This document shows, in pieces, positions 33,901 to 47,990 of a DNA stretch of 64,000 bases. The notes under the pieces were generated by a model that saw only the letters and a program-made list of their open reading frames with translations, ran no database searches and was not told the origin of the DNA. Origin of the DNA: Mauremys mutica (lineage: Eukaryota; Chordata; Testudines; Geoemydidae); the NCBI RefSeq assembly GCF_020497125.1, contig NC_059075.1, positions 60,531,321-60,595,320 on the forward strand. Direction: 5' to 3'. The position numbers and the translations under genes were made by a program. Each line of letters opens with the position of its first letter. Position 1 is the first letter of the stretch.

Positions 33901-36900
33901 CGACCAAATCAATGGTTAGGTCATACTGAGACCGCTGCTTTCCATGCTGACCCATATTGTCTCATTGTTTCCTTGTACTGTCTGTCTGTATCCACCTGTT
34001 GTCTCTTGTCTTATACTTGGATTGTAAGCTCTCTGTGGCAGGGACTCTTTCGGTTCTGTGTTTGTGCAGTACCCTAGCACAACATGGTCAGCTCGTAGGC
34101 ACTATGGCAATACAAATTAGTGTTAGCACCGAGGAGCCAATGTAGCTACGCTGCCTTGCCAATGAGGCAAATAGCAGAAAACAGCTACCTTGTCAGAGCC
34201 CAGCTGCTTTTTGTGGCAATGGTATTTGAAAAGTGGCAGTTATAGTACATGGTCCCATAACTTCAAGATTTCCCCAAGGTATAGCAATACTTTTAGACAT
34301 TAGTCTTGTTGTCTTGACACCTACAGGTAAAAAAAGCCACCTTAACAAAATAACGCTGAAAATCAATAGAAGTGTTCCACATTTCTGGGAAATGATCATG
34401 TTCCATGCTGATTGAAACAGAATTCTGTGAATATGAAAGAGCAAGAAAAGCCATCTCTTAGAGCAAAAGGGGGCTCCTGCAGGAAAGTGGGGCAGGCGTG
34501 AATTCTCCATCATACCCCAGGAAAGAGTTTCCTCTAGTGAAGAGCTGGAATAGATCTGAGAGGGATACAGAAGCACATGATTAACTGAACTCTCAAAGTG
34601 GGAAGATGGAAGAATCTTATGCTGTAACTGATATTTTAGCATCTATATTAACAAGCTTTTGATACCATGAGACACCAGCATGGATACAGGTAATATCAGA
34701 GAAAGTCAGCACTCGTGCCAAATCAAATCTCAGTCTTCAACAGATGAACTAGGTCCCTTCATTGCTAACCTGGAGCTCCTACCCAATGAACAGATTCCCA
34801 CTGCCATCTGCCTGGGTTGGTTAATTAGCCAGCACGAGGCTCCTGCACGTGAGTCACCAACAGCAGAATGTATGCATCACCACCTGACACTTCAAGCTTT
34901 AAAATCTAAAGGAGAAAAGAACCGCCCCCTCCTTCCATCTGTGGATCTCACCAATACAGTGAGCCAGTCAGAAATCACTGCAGTTAGAGCTCTCCAGGGA
35001 GAATCCAAGTTTTCCCAAGCTGTGTCACAAAACAAGAGGTCATACTGATGAATCTCCTGAAATCAGTTTAAGTGCCCCTCAGGAATCTTGCCTTCTCCTC
35101 AGGTAGAGCGTGGGCTGATGCTTCTCTACTCTCCACACACCTACTTCCTGAAATCTTGGCAATTACCAATAGTGCAAAACCCAGTTTCTGACGTGGCTGA
35201 CTCAGCAAGGGCTTGGCAAAACAAACACATACACACAAGGAATCAGTGCTTGGGAAGCAGTGACAAGAGACAGATGACGAGAGGTGGAAGAGAGCAGAAG
35301 AGAAAGAGGCACTGTAGGATTTACCGGCTGCTTCCAAACCAGCAGAATCTTGCCTTGAGCTGCTGATCACGACACACAAGTACATTGTCTAGGGTGGTGG
35401 TCGTGGTTCTCATTACTGAATTCTGCTGTCTCCCCTCTGCCTGCAGAACTGAGCTGCTGCTCCACCACAGAGTAAGTCTTTATTCTAAAATCAATTTTCC
35501 TAATGTTTCCTCATTTCCTATGCAGTCTCTACTACTTGCCTCATTTAAAATTCCTCTAGGACTGTATTTCTTTTGTGTGCCTCAGTTTGACAGAGATAAT
35601 GGCTCCCCTTCTACCTACTCAGTGAGGCTTTTGTGCTGTGCCCTTCACCATGAAGGTGCCTGGTTACCATGGTACCGACATGCTCTTCTGTTCTAGATGC
35701 TGGGTTAATCTGTTCTCATTGTGTCTACATGCCATTGCTGCTGTTCACCAGTTCCTTGCTGCAGCATAAACAGGCAGATACCTCAACCCTTTCTATACTG
35801 AAGAGGGAGATTCCCTCCTGTACAAAATGGGCAAAAGATCTGGTAGCTCCATTAATTCAGGGAGGTGGTAGGAATGAGTTTGCACTTCCTATGATACCAG
35901 CCTGTTTTCTCCCTTACAGGAGCTGTGGCTCTTTGCTGAACTCGAGACTGGAGTCCAGTGGCGTCCTACACAGCGCAGTGAACAACTCCCTTCCTTTTGC
36001 TGCCTAGCATGGATACTTGGAGGAGAGGATCCATTAAATCCACAACGTTCTTCAAGCGTCTTTCATTCAGGAGGCACAAAAAGCTGGGTAATCAAGTCAT
36101 TATTTTGAATCAGAACAGCCAGACACTTGAGAACAATGGACAGTACAAGAGGGAACCACTAAGAGACCTGAAGGATAAATCAGAGTACCTGTTATGTAAG
36201 AGTGAGCAAAATCTAGCTCAGGCACAGGCACCTCCTAAGCCACCCCGGCTCTATCTGGACAGTTCCAGCTGCCCCAACATAATTGACCACACGGAGTCTC
36301 ACTCGACAGCCATCTCCTTTTCCAGTGTCACCCCTCAGTACCATAAGGCGATGCAAACACAAGGGACTAACTCCCACACGGTCCAGGCTACAGACTGTGG
36401 GACCTCTGAAACAGGCTCTGATCCCTTCCTTTCCTTCAAAGTGGACTTGGGGCTATCACTCCTTGAGGATGTTCTGCAGACTCTCAGGAAACAGAATCCA
36501 AGAGATTACGCAGCTTGAAAGTGTTTATCATTTAAGTTATTAAGTTAATTATCAGCATTAGTAGTTTCCTTAGCCCTCACAGGAGAAGAGGAAACACTGG
36601 AGTGTCCCTACCCTGGAGTGCCTGTCTCATTGTCCTGTCTTGCCCACCATAAGCTGTTCTTGTCCAGGCTCCCTTCCTACTGAGCTGTCAGTACACCACT
36701 AGGTGAGAGCCACATGCTGGAATCTAGTTTGATGCATTTCCATTCTCTACACTGGACAGGGAATTCCTCTCCACTGCTGAAACTGTACCTCATCCTGATG
36801 GAAAAAAAAGGCCACGTTTGGTAACAAACACCTGTTATTTTTGGAACACCGTTGTGACTATAAAAGGCATGGGGAAAAAGGAGGGCACAGAAACAGGATT

Positions 36901-39900
36901 CCTGGGTAACTGGACAGTTTGGATGAGATGGCAGCTCCAATATCTCCAAGCCAGGTGGAGCAGAGACAGTGGATGATGATGATTCAGGATGTTCCTTTTC
37001 CAGTAGGTTTCTTTCCCCAAACTCTGTTAGATGGGCATTCCCATCTACCATCTAACTGGAAAAAGGTAAGCGGCCGAAAAGGCTCACTATATAGCAACAG
37101 CGAATTCTCCAGGCTATTAGCAAGTGGAACAGCTTCTGTAGATATTGCTTCTTAGAGCATGCTCTGAATAATCTGCTGTAAATAAATATAGGTGAGAATA
37201 AATGTATCTGTCATTACAAGTCTGTCCTTGCCTCATTTCACTTGCATCAAGCCACAACAATAAAGATGCCAGGATCACAGCTCCCTTGATCTGTAAGGTA
37301 ACCATTCACTGGGGTCCTGTCCTCCTTGGTCCCTCATCTTTTTACGACAAGGGTGTTGGGGGCAGTGAGGTTACAGCTTGGCTCCAATCCCTTCTGCTGC
37401 TCCTAGTGGGAAAGGCTAGAACTGCAGCCGCTAGGACATGCTCCCACAAGCAGATGCTGATCATCTAAGACACCGGGCATTACCACCACTAATGTCAAGG
37501 CTAAGAACACTTGGGGTCAGTTGCTGGCTTTACTAAAGTGATTCTGCACTAGTACTGTGGCAGCAATTCTTAGCAATTACTAGTGCTGGGTTAGAAAATC
37601 GTGTCATTTTTTCTCTAGGGGTTGCTGACCAGAGGCATCTGGTGCATTTAGCATTTGGGTGAACCATGTCAAAGAAGGTGCAGATGGCTCCTATCCCACT
37701 AGCTTCACATCAGACAAAGAAAGCAATATTAAGTCTTTCTGCAATCTTAAAGTAGCCTAGAAAATGCCCAGGCCAGTGCCAGAGAGAAAGCTGCTTTCAG
37801 CAACTGTAGGACAACATTGCTGGATCCCTGGCTAATACTAAAGGGGCAGTGCTGGTAAGAAGCTCCCAGAGAAGACCTTACTAGTCCTGGTAAGAGAGTG
37901 TTGTGAATAATTTGCATGGTGCTGGTGTACTCAACACTGTACGACAGCTGCAGTATGGCAGACAAAAGCTCGCTGCCCCGAGGAGGCTATAGTTAGGGCC
38001 CTACGAAATTCACAGCCATGAAAAACCACGTCACGGACCGTGAAATCTAGTCTGCCCCCGTGAAATTTGGTCTTTGTGTGCTTTCACCCTATACTATACA
38101 GATTTCATGGGGGAGACCAGTGTTTCTCAAATTGGGGGTCCTGACCCAAAAGGGAGGTGTGTGTGTGTGTGGGGGGTCACAAGGTTATTTTAGGGGGGTT
38201 GCGGTATTGCCACCCTTACTTCTGTGCTGCTTTCAGAGCTGGGTGGCCGGAGAATGGCAGCTGTTTGCCGGGCACCCAGCTCTGAAGGCAGCGCCCTGCC
38301 AGCAGCAGCACAGAAATAAGGGTGGCAATACCATACCATGCCATCCTTACTTCTGTGCTGCTGCCTTCAGAGCTGAGCGGCTGGAGAGTGGTGGCTTCTG
38401 ACTGAGGGCACAGCTCTGCAGGCAGCAGCGCAGAAGTAAGGGTGGCAATACCATACCATGCCATCCTTACTCTGTGCTGGCTCTGCCTTCAGAGCTGGGC
38501 TCCCAGCCAGCAGCTGCCGCTCTCCAGCTGCCCAGCTCTGAAGGCAGCGCTGCTGCCAGCAGCAGTGCAGAAGTAAGGGTACCAGTACCGCAACCCCTAC
38601 CCCCCCCACACACAATAACCCTTGTGACCCCTCCACAACTCCTTTTTGGGTCAGGACCCCATCATTTACACCACCATGAAATTTCAGATTTAAATAGCTG
38701 AAATAATGAAATTTACGATTTTTAAAAAGCCTATGACTATGAAATTGACCAAAATGGACTGTGAATTTGGTAGGGCTCTAGTTATAGTCTACAGAAAAAA
38801 AGCAGGTACAATAGTTAGTGCACTGTAGTCAGAACATTGTGGCTCTGTAGCAATTTGCAGAAGTAGAGCAGGGAGGGAGCTCAATTTACATGAAGTGGGA
38901 GGCTAATCTAGGCATGTGGGTGTGATGAACTGGGAATGTTCTTAATGTTTTCTCTGAATACTGTGTTGGTGCCTCAGTGTCCCCTATGCAGTTCTTAAGT
39001 ATTTAGGTGATGAGGTAAGGGTGTATGGTTGCTGCAGAGCAAAGGACCAGTGTACATAAATGCCTGACACTCTGTCTCCTAGCAACTGATGGCCTGGGCC
39101 CCTCCTCTGCAAAGGTGCCAGCTGAAGGTGTTGGAGACAGGTGACCTCCTGGCCCAGGAAAGGAACTGAGCAGAGGAGGAGGAGGGGCTGGAGGGGGTTT
39201 TCAGTCTGGAGCTAGCTGGGGATGAGGAGTGAAGTGCAGATGTGGGGGTCTGGCTCACTGCCCCCCAGAATGGACCCGGCTGAGGGGTCCTGTTCGCTGT
39301 ACCTACAAGCTCTGTTTTAGACCGTGTTCCTGTCATCTAATAAACCTCTGTTTTACTGGCTGGCTAAGAGTCACGTCTGACTGCGAAGTGGGGGTGCGGG
39401 ACCCTCTGGCTTCCCCAGGACCCCGCTTGGGTGGACTCGCTGTGGGAAGCGCACGGAGGGGCAGAGGATGCTGAATTCTCCAAGGAGAGACCCAGGAGGT
39501 GAAGCCGTGTGAGCTTCTTGCCCTGGAGACAGTCTGCTCCAAGGGAGAGGAGGTTCCCCAAAGTCCTGACTGGCTTGGTGGGGAGCAGTTCCAGAGCATC
39601 ACTCGGGAACTCCGTGACAGTGGGATGGCATGAAAAAAAGCATGAGGTATCCAAAGGGAGCAGAAGAGAAATGAGTGCAGACCAAAAGGATGGGATGAGA
39701 GCTGAGCTGAAGGATAGCTTAAAAGTAAGAACCTTGAACTTAATATAGAAGGGAAGCCAGAGAGGATACTAATGCATGAGGCAGAGGTAGTCAGAATAGT
39801 GGAAAGGCAAAGTCTCTTAGCAGCTCATTTTGGATGGACTGGAGAGGAGAGCTGATGGCACAGAGGAATGCAGCCAAGACAAGAAGTTACAAGAGCAAGG

Positions 39901-42900
39901 ATTCATATTTTGGCAGCAGGGATAAATTTTGGACATGTATGGAAAGTAGCAGCAGGATTTGGGGAAATCCTGGGTAAGAGGGGAGAAGGAAAGATAAGAA
40001 TATAAGAGGCCCCCACAGTTCTGAGCCTGGGGAACAAGAGGATTGGGAGGTTACTATCATAGGAATGGTAGATGTTACTTGTAACAGCAGTGGTCATTAC
40101 TACTGTCAGGCAGAAGTGTAACTTTCCAGCTGATGATGTTCCTTTCAGTTGTAGGTCATAAATCCTCAGCATTCTAACAGGTGACTGGCAGCCCCACCAG
40201 ATCAGAGGGCCTCTGTTCAATAGCAATGACTCTCCCACCACCGTCCAGCAGAAATACCATTGACTGCTTTGGCCTGCCCTCCCTGTCTGCTCAGCCACAC
40301 TAATGACTCACAGCAGGCAGAAGCTAACAATCTTTTACCATGGAAATGAGCCAAGACAAACCCAGAGACAAGCCAGGGCGCTCACACGCAAACTGCACAA
40401 ATCCATCACCAAGTTCCAATTGCATTAGTGACCCCTTAGGTATGAACAGAGCCCAGGGAAATGCTTTTTAGTTTTTTTTATCATTTTGCTTTATTTGGCG
40501 GGAATTACATTTTATTTCATGGAGTCGTGGGAGGCCCTGGAGGTGAGTGGGTCAGTTCTTACCCTAGGGAGTCAGAGGCCCTGAGGAGAGATTGGGTCCT
40601 ACCCCTGGGGGGCAGCTTTGGAGGTCCAGGGATGAGAGACCCTGGGGAGTGATTGGGTCCTACCCCTGGGGGGCAGCTTTGGAGGTCCAGGGGTGAGAGA
40701 CCCTGGGGAGAGGTTGGGTCCTGACCCTGGGGGGATGGGTTTGGAGGCCTAAGGGTGGGGGTGTCAGGTCCTGCCCCCAGGGGGTGGCTCTAGAGACCCT
40801 GAGGTGATCAGATAACCTGGGGGGAGGTTGGGTCATGCCCCAGGGGTGGGGGGAGTTGCATAACCCACCTTACGCACTCTATGCAGCAGCAGTTCCTGTC
40901 CCATGCGGCTGGGCCCACCTCCCTGTCCTGGGTGTTGCAACCTGGTGCATGGCGTTGCAGTGCCGCTCAGGTCTGGCCCAGGTCACAATGCCACTCACTC
41001 ATATTTGATCTGGCCACCCCCATCATGATGGAGGGGTGGCTGGGCCAAACCAGAGCAGCACTGCAACTCCATGCACCATGTTGCAATGCCTGGAGTGGGG
41101 AGATGGGCCTGGCCCTGTGGGACAGGAGCCACCGGCTGCATGGTAAGGTTTTCATTTTATTGGGGGTGGGGGTTGTTTATTTCATGTTATTTCACATTTG
41201 CAAAAAATACAGGGTTCTAGGTCTGAATGGGCTCCTCTTCTGCCCTTAAAAAGGGACACTGAAGTTCACTAGGCTGAATTCGGATTTGTCCATCCCCCAA
41301 CCACCCTAAAGACTCTGCAGTGTCTGTGGAACTCAAGTCAGCTCTATACTGCACGTGTAGATCCAGTTAGCTCTGCTCCCTGCTGCTTCCAGGGTGAGAG
41401 GGTTTGCAACCATAACCACTTGAGCCTGCAGTCAGATCGGAGAGCCACTCTTCTCAGGTGTGTGCACTGAATGGAAACACCCAGCCCCAAAACCTGGGAT
41501 GGTGGCCAAGCAATTCCTCTTGGAACATGCCACTGAGCGAAGAGTTAGGAAAATAAAATTAGGAACATCAAACAGCCTTTGAAGCAGCTAAAAATATCCA
41601 GCTATTCCATATGCACAACACCTAGTTTCTAAACACCCACTGAAACAGGATCGAGAGCACACGCAGAGCGTGAGGCAGGATCACTCTTTTGGCAATGACT
41701 GCTCTTCAGGGTTTGGCTTTGACCTTTCAGTGAGGAGGTGGGTCCGGGAAGTTTAAGGACTATGCTGTGAATTAAAAGAGCAGAGTACTTCGCCCTCATA
41801 TAGCACTGTTCATCTTAAAATCTCAGAGTGCTTCACAGAGGTGGATATAATCCCTATTTTTCAGAGGCAGAAATATAACTCAGAGAGGTTAAGCGACTCA
41901 TCAAGGTCACGCAGCAAATCGGTGACAGAGTCAAGTCTTCCTATTGTATCAAGTTTGGAATATTGCTATCAGAGTGTGACAACAAGCCTGGGGAATTATT
42001 TGGTGAACTAACCAGGATGTGGCTAAGATTTAACGATGATCTTCTGTGTGTCTCATTTTATACCAGACATTTTGCTGTATTATGACAGTTCTCCAATGTG
42101 CCTGATAAGCAACTGATTTGCATTAATAATATGGGGGGCCGGAGGGAAGAGACTATTTCCAAAGGTGTAGTGGAGAAAAGCATCACGCCTACTTTGAACT
42201 CTGTCTACCTGTATCAAACAGGTGCTGCTCTCCTTTCCCTTCCTCATATTTAATATACATCTGCTCCTGCTCATAGTTTCACCAGCTCACAAACCGAGCA
42301 TTTCCCGACTGACCCAACTTCCCCTTAAGTGAGCGTTGAAGGAATTTCAGTTCACACCCTTTAACCAGCAATCCACCAAAGGATCTCCAGCGTCAGGGAA
42401 AACGTATATTAATATCAATTAGAATAAATCCATGGGAGGAGTTTACAGAGCCTTAGAGCTGAGCAGAGAATTTCTCTGTTTCTCAGCTGAAGGAGAAAGA
42501 TTGAGAGGAGGATTAAATGATCCAAGTAGCCTGTGTCTCATTTTGCTTTTTCTGATGGTAGAGCTGCTTCTGAAAAGGCCACTTGATCAGTGCAAAATAT
42601 CAAAGGCTGAACAGGAAGGCAGGCGTCTAGCGAGGAGCCTCTCAGTAAACCCTCCTGGGAAGGAACATATCTTACCATGTGTGTTAGGCATAGTATCAGT
42701 TTGGGTTGCTAGTCAAGTGATTTTTAATAACCAAGGGCCTGTATTCTCCTTACCTGAGAAGCTCTAGGCTCGCTAGTGCTATCACGGAACTTTGTGCTGG
42801 GATTGTTCTGTGGCTGGCCTTCTAACCAGGAGATCTTTAGAGGATTAGTTATCAAACCAACTTCATTCTTCACTGCCATCTCCTATCAATGAGAACATTC

Positions 42901-45900
42901 TCCCATCATCATCTTCATTCAAACCCCACCACCACCCCCAGCTCACTCTTTAAACTGGCATGTAAGATTTCCCACTCTTAATCCAAAATCCAGGCCAAAT
43001 AGGGCACAAAACTTCAGGATTCACTTCCAGCCATTGCAGGTGAAGAATACCATTTTATGAAGCCCACACTGGTATCAAACAAAGAAAGGACTTACCACTC
43101 TCAGTGCATTTGGTATAAGGAGCATGAATAACTTGGTTCAGTATAAGGAGTAAAAGAGTAGGAGCAAGATCCTCAACTTGCATTAACGTGTCAGAGCTCA
43201 GTTAAAGTCAATGGAGCTATAGCAATTTACACTAGCTGAGGATCTGGCCCTAGAATTCTATTCCCATACAGACCAGACTCCGGTTACATTTCTCTTCACT
43301 GCCTTGATTACAAGTAAATACACAAGTGTCACCATCCTCACTATCGCCAGTATCATTCATTATCAGTCGCTTGCAGTCTTCCTCTGCAACATCAGTCAAC
43401 GTTCCCTCGTCCACCTCCAGACTTCCCAACAAAGTAAACCTGAGGTCTTCTGCTAAACTTACAGCAGCTTTAACTGTAGCAAACTCCACAACTGCACTCC
43501 CAGTCTTCTTACTTGAGATCACCAAGTTCAGCACTTCACCATACTGTCAGAATCAATGAGAAGAGACACGTCAAATATAGAACCAGACAAGAAGCAAAAT
43601 ATATCCCAGTGAAACATGGAAACGTTGGCCATGGGAGAAAGCTACTGCTGATCCAGTGCCAGCACAGAATGGTGGAGGAGCTCTAGCTGTGAGGGGAAAG
43701 GGGGCAGGATGAGATCACAGCTGCTCCTCTCCCATCAAGAGTCACTCCAAGGAATGATATAGGAGTGTCAGCTCTGCAGTAGCTAATAGTTACTGTCACT
43801 GCTCCCAGCAGGAGTCACTATAGGAACACTGTCTGCCTGAGAACTAACAGCTACTTACAAAACTGCCTCTCCCATGAAGACTCGGGGGAAAATATATGCC
43901 ATAATAAATCAGATCAGAGGTCCATCTAGTCCAGCGTACCATCCCAACAGCAGCTAGTATTTAACGCTTTAAGTGAAGGGGAAAGTCCACAATAATGCAC
44001 ACAGCCTGCGTAATCTTTATAGGGGTTATTAAACAAGCTTCTGTTCTGAGGGAAGAGTTCACAGCTACTCTTCTTCCAACAAGAGTCACTGTAGGGAATG
44101 GGACAGTTCATGGTTGATGAATCCATGATGGCCACCTTTAAAATTGGCATGAGGGAGTGAGAAAGCTATACAATGAAGAATAAGAGCCACTTTGGTTTAT
44201 ACGTAGCTCCACCACAATTCTCCGCCCTTTCTTACAGCATCAAGGTTGGGGGATATCAAGTGGTAGGAAAGAGCATCTCAGAACAGGACCTTCTGCAGGA
44301 TTTGCAGGAGAACTTCTTTTGAGTATCCCCCTTTTGTTTCATCATCCTTCTTGCATTTCCATCTTAGCTAGAAAAAAAAAGCTGCAAGTTAGTTTTGTCC
44401 ACTTCAATTCACATAGCTGTGCTGAAGATGGCTCCTGCCAGCTACAAAATAACACAAGTCTGACATTTACAGTTACATCTGCAACACTGCCAAGACAGGG
44501 ATTTTAATACCACCATGGGCAGACAGACTAAAGAGAACAAGTTATACAGAGGCACAGGGATAAACAGTCCTAAGCAGAATGAAAAAAAATTGTAAAGCAC
44601 CTTAAAGTAAATAAATGAATGTATCAAGGTAATAACCAATTGTTCCCAGAGTTTTAGGCACACACATCTGAATTCCAAGCTTAGGGCTACTGGTTTTGAG
44701 ATCAGACTACAGGGGAGGGAAAAAAGAGGGGAAGGGGTATTTTAAGGCAGGGGTGGAGAGCTTCAACAAGCATTGAGCATGATGGACAGAGGAGTTTCAG
44801 CTTTCTCCTAAACTGGAGGTGCTCTGAGTCTGGGTGCAAACAGAGATGCGCCTTCTGGAAGTGAGTGCCAAGCAGTTACCAATGCTGAAAAGGTTAGTAG
44901 CCAGTCTTCTCACAGAGTCTGATTTTTAGGGATGTCTTACTTTGAGCTTGGGAGTTCCTTTGCCTTCTACTCCATTCCCATCTTGTTTGCCTAGGAAGAG
45001 AAAGAAGAGAAAGTGAAAGCACAAAGGGGAAAACCCAAGGATAAACAGTAACACCCCAAAGTTTGGTAGTGCATATGTACAAGGCAGTGGCAATTCTGCC
45101 TTCTGGGTTTCTTCCCCATTAAAGTTTCCCACTGTTGCTGACTATGGTTCAGCACTTTAGCATAGACAAGATGCCGGTGGCTGCCAGCATTTTTGCTACT
45201 CTGTTGTCTAGACTTGTCCTGATCAAAGTGAGACAACACCATAGTAAAACTGAAGGTAGTGTGAGAAACCAGTCCACTCTTGCTCCTAGCAGCAGAGAAA
45301 ACAAGGAAAACAAAATAAGGCTAGTGTAGATGGCAGAATTAATCCTGTATGCCAGTCTGTGCTGACAAGGGATTATTATACTTTTCCCTTCCATTGCATC
45401 TTCTATCCAAGGATCTCATAGAGCTTCACAAGCATTCCTTAAATTAATCCTCAACAACCTCAATTCATCATCGGTAAAATGGGACTGGCAAAGTACAGGG
45501 AGATTAAATGACTTGCTTATGGTCACACTGGAAGTCAGTGGCAGACCCCAGATGAGACATCAGATCTCCTGACTTATAGTTCTATTCTTGATCCACAAGA
45601 TCGCCCTTCCTTAAGAGATTAAGAAGAGAGATTGATTTAGCCACTGTCGCCTCTGCCAGAGGGGAAGAGATACAAAGCAAGGGACAGAGCAATTTTGAAC
45701 AAAGAATGCCTTAACTTTTTTCCAGAAGCAGAGCAGTATTATCTCAAGAATAGGAATATATTTTGAGTCCAGGTAGGTAACAGAGTATTAAAGAACCAAG
45801 GGAAGAATCTGTATGCAGAGATGTGTGTGGCGTGGAAGGTTGGGAGTGCAAGTGAAAGAGTCTGGGAGGAAGCTCAGTTACAAGTGTCTGAGGGGAACTG

Positions 45901-47941
45901 GCTATAGGACCTGAGGTGCCGGGAGAATTTAGTGGCTGACAATCTTAAATATGTTAACTTTCTTTTCTCAGATAGCAACATAGGAGGAGGGAAGGGAGTT
46001 TAGGAGCTGCGTGTCTCACAGTTCAAGAATCTACCAATTTCCTGGCTCTGCACAAATCTGGTATGAAGCGTGTGTGTACACACGCATGGGGGAGAGACCA
46101 GAAATGTGAGTTCCAGGAACTAAGCACAAGAGAGCTCCAGTCTGTGCAGAGAAAGAACTTCCACATGTTGAGCCTTTGTAAGTGATAGATACCAAGTCAC
46201 TTTCAATGGAGCACAGGGGAGAAAAGGCAGAATTAGTGACCCTCGGGAAAGCCAGAATTGCTCACTATCAGTATTTAAATAATGTGGGGCCAGCAAGCAT
46301 AAACTGAATACATCTGACTGTGACTGTCATTCATAACCTTATAGCTCTACTGTGGAGAATCCCTTTGGGGATGTCCAGGCTCTAAGCTTCAGAAGGAGAT
46401 TATCCATATTCCCAGAAAAGGAAAGGAGCGGGATGAGTGCAGGAAAGGTTTGAATGATCTTGTTTCCATCATCCAGTGCACTGATTCACCACCCTCCTTC
46501 CTGTGGGAAGGATTTCAGCAGGAATCTGAGCACTGCCTCCAGCAGCAAGCCACGGACATGGGTGTGTAGGAAGAGGCCAAGATGAGGGAGTACAGCCATA
46601 CTGACTGTGACACCCTGGCACTCCAATATTCACTGCTGTCATGTATTAGGATATGTTTTGTACAAAATATGCCTTGTGAGATATCATTCTAAAAGTCTTG
46701 ATCTGCTAGACAGTAATATCTCATTGGATTGTATGTGCTATCGTCGTATGTGAAGTTAGGCTATGCATGTGTTACTGAAACATGTTGTGAGGTTGAAAGC
46801 ACTCACAAGCAGCCTTTCAGGTACAACAGTAAAAGGTCAAACAATATTAACGGTTTATTGAGGCAATGCAAACAAGTGCAAGGATTACCTCAGGAACTGT
46901 GTACAATAGGAACATCTCAGAGATAGCACTACACAATGGGAAATGTTTGACCCAGGTCACAGCACAAGAGCTTTCCAGCAAGTGGGAAGAAGATATAAAA
47001 GGGGGGAAATGACATCATGGGGGGACCTCACTCTCCCTACACCACCACCCTGGAAATACCTGAGGAATAAAGATTGAATGGTGGGGAGGGAGGAGTGATG
47101 GTCCCAGGCTAAAGGGATTTCTAGATTGCGTATGAAAACCTGGGAAACCCAAGCTGCAAAGTCAAGGCAGCTTGTGCCTTAAGAATCTGCCAGCCTGTTG
47201 ATCACTCAGGGTGAGAATTTGCTAATTCATATCCTACCTATCTAGTATGTTAAACTCAGTTTGTGGTTTTGTTTATTTACTAGGTGATCTGTTTGATATC
47301 ACTTATAATCACTTTAAATCTATCCTTTTGTAGTTAAACTTATTTTATGTTTTAATCCAAACCAGTGTGCATTTGACTAAGGTGTCTGGGGAAAATCTCA
47401 GCTTGGTTACCACAAGTGTGCATGGTCCTCTTCACATTGAGGGAGAGGCGGACCAGGTGCTAAACCCACATAATGGCCAGATTTGACCAGGGCAGGACGG
47501 TATTGCTCTGGGGTCCTAGGCAGTGCTCCCTCTAATTTTTTCCATCCATATGTGGAATGAATTTTGTTATAAGCACCATAGTGAGGTAATGTGCGGATGT
47601 GCACCACTAGTAGAAACAAAAAACCTAGATATAATATGTATTTTTTAAAAAGTTACCATAGGGATAATTACTCCAGCCAGGAGAGGTTAGACATGTTAGA
47701 ACTCACTACTCAAAGAATTAAATTTAACCGTAAGAGAGAAATAAAAATTATGAAATGCCTAGACCAGTCAAAAAACTAAAACACACTTTGAAAGAATTGT
47801 CAAGTAACAACAACAACAGAAGTATGTGTTGGGAGGTGAGTGTGTCAGAAAGAGAGAGAGAGAGAGAGAGAGTGTGTGTGTGTGTGTCAGGGAGAGAGAG
47901 AGACAGTTTGTATGTGTGCATGCGTGTGCCTCTCAGAGACA

Positions 47942-47990
<49 letters not shown>

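Noticed and set aside
35446..35471. Short 5' noncoding exon of C15orf62 between ctgcag and gtaagt
   Set aside because: Splice-like borders only; no conservation can be judged, so it is mentioned but not called.
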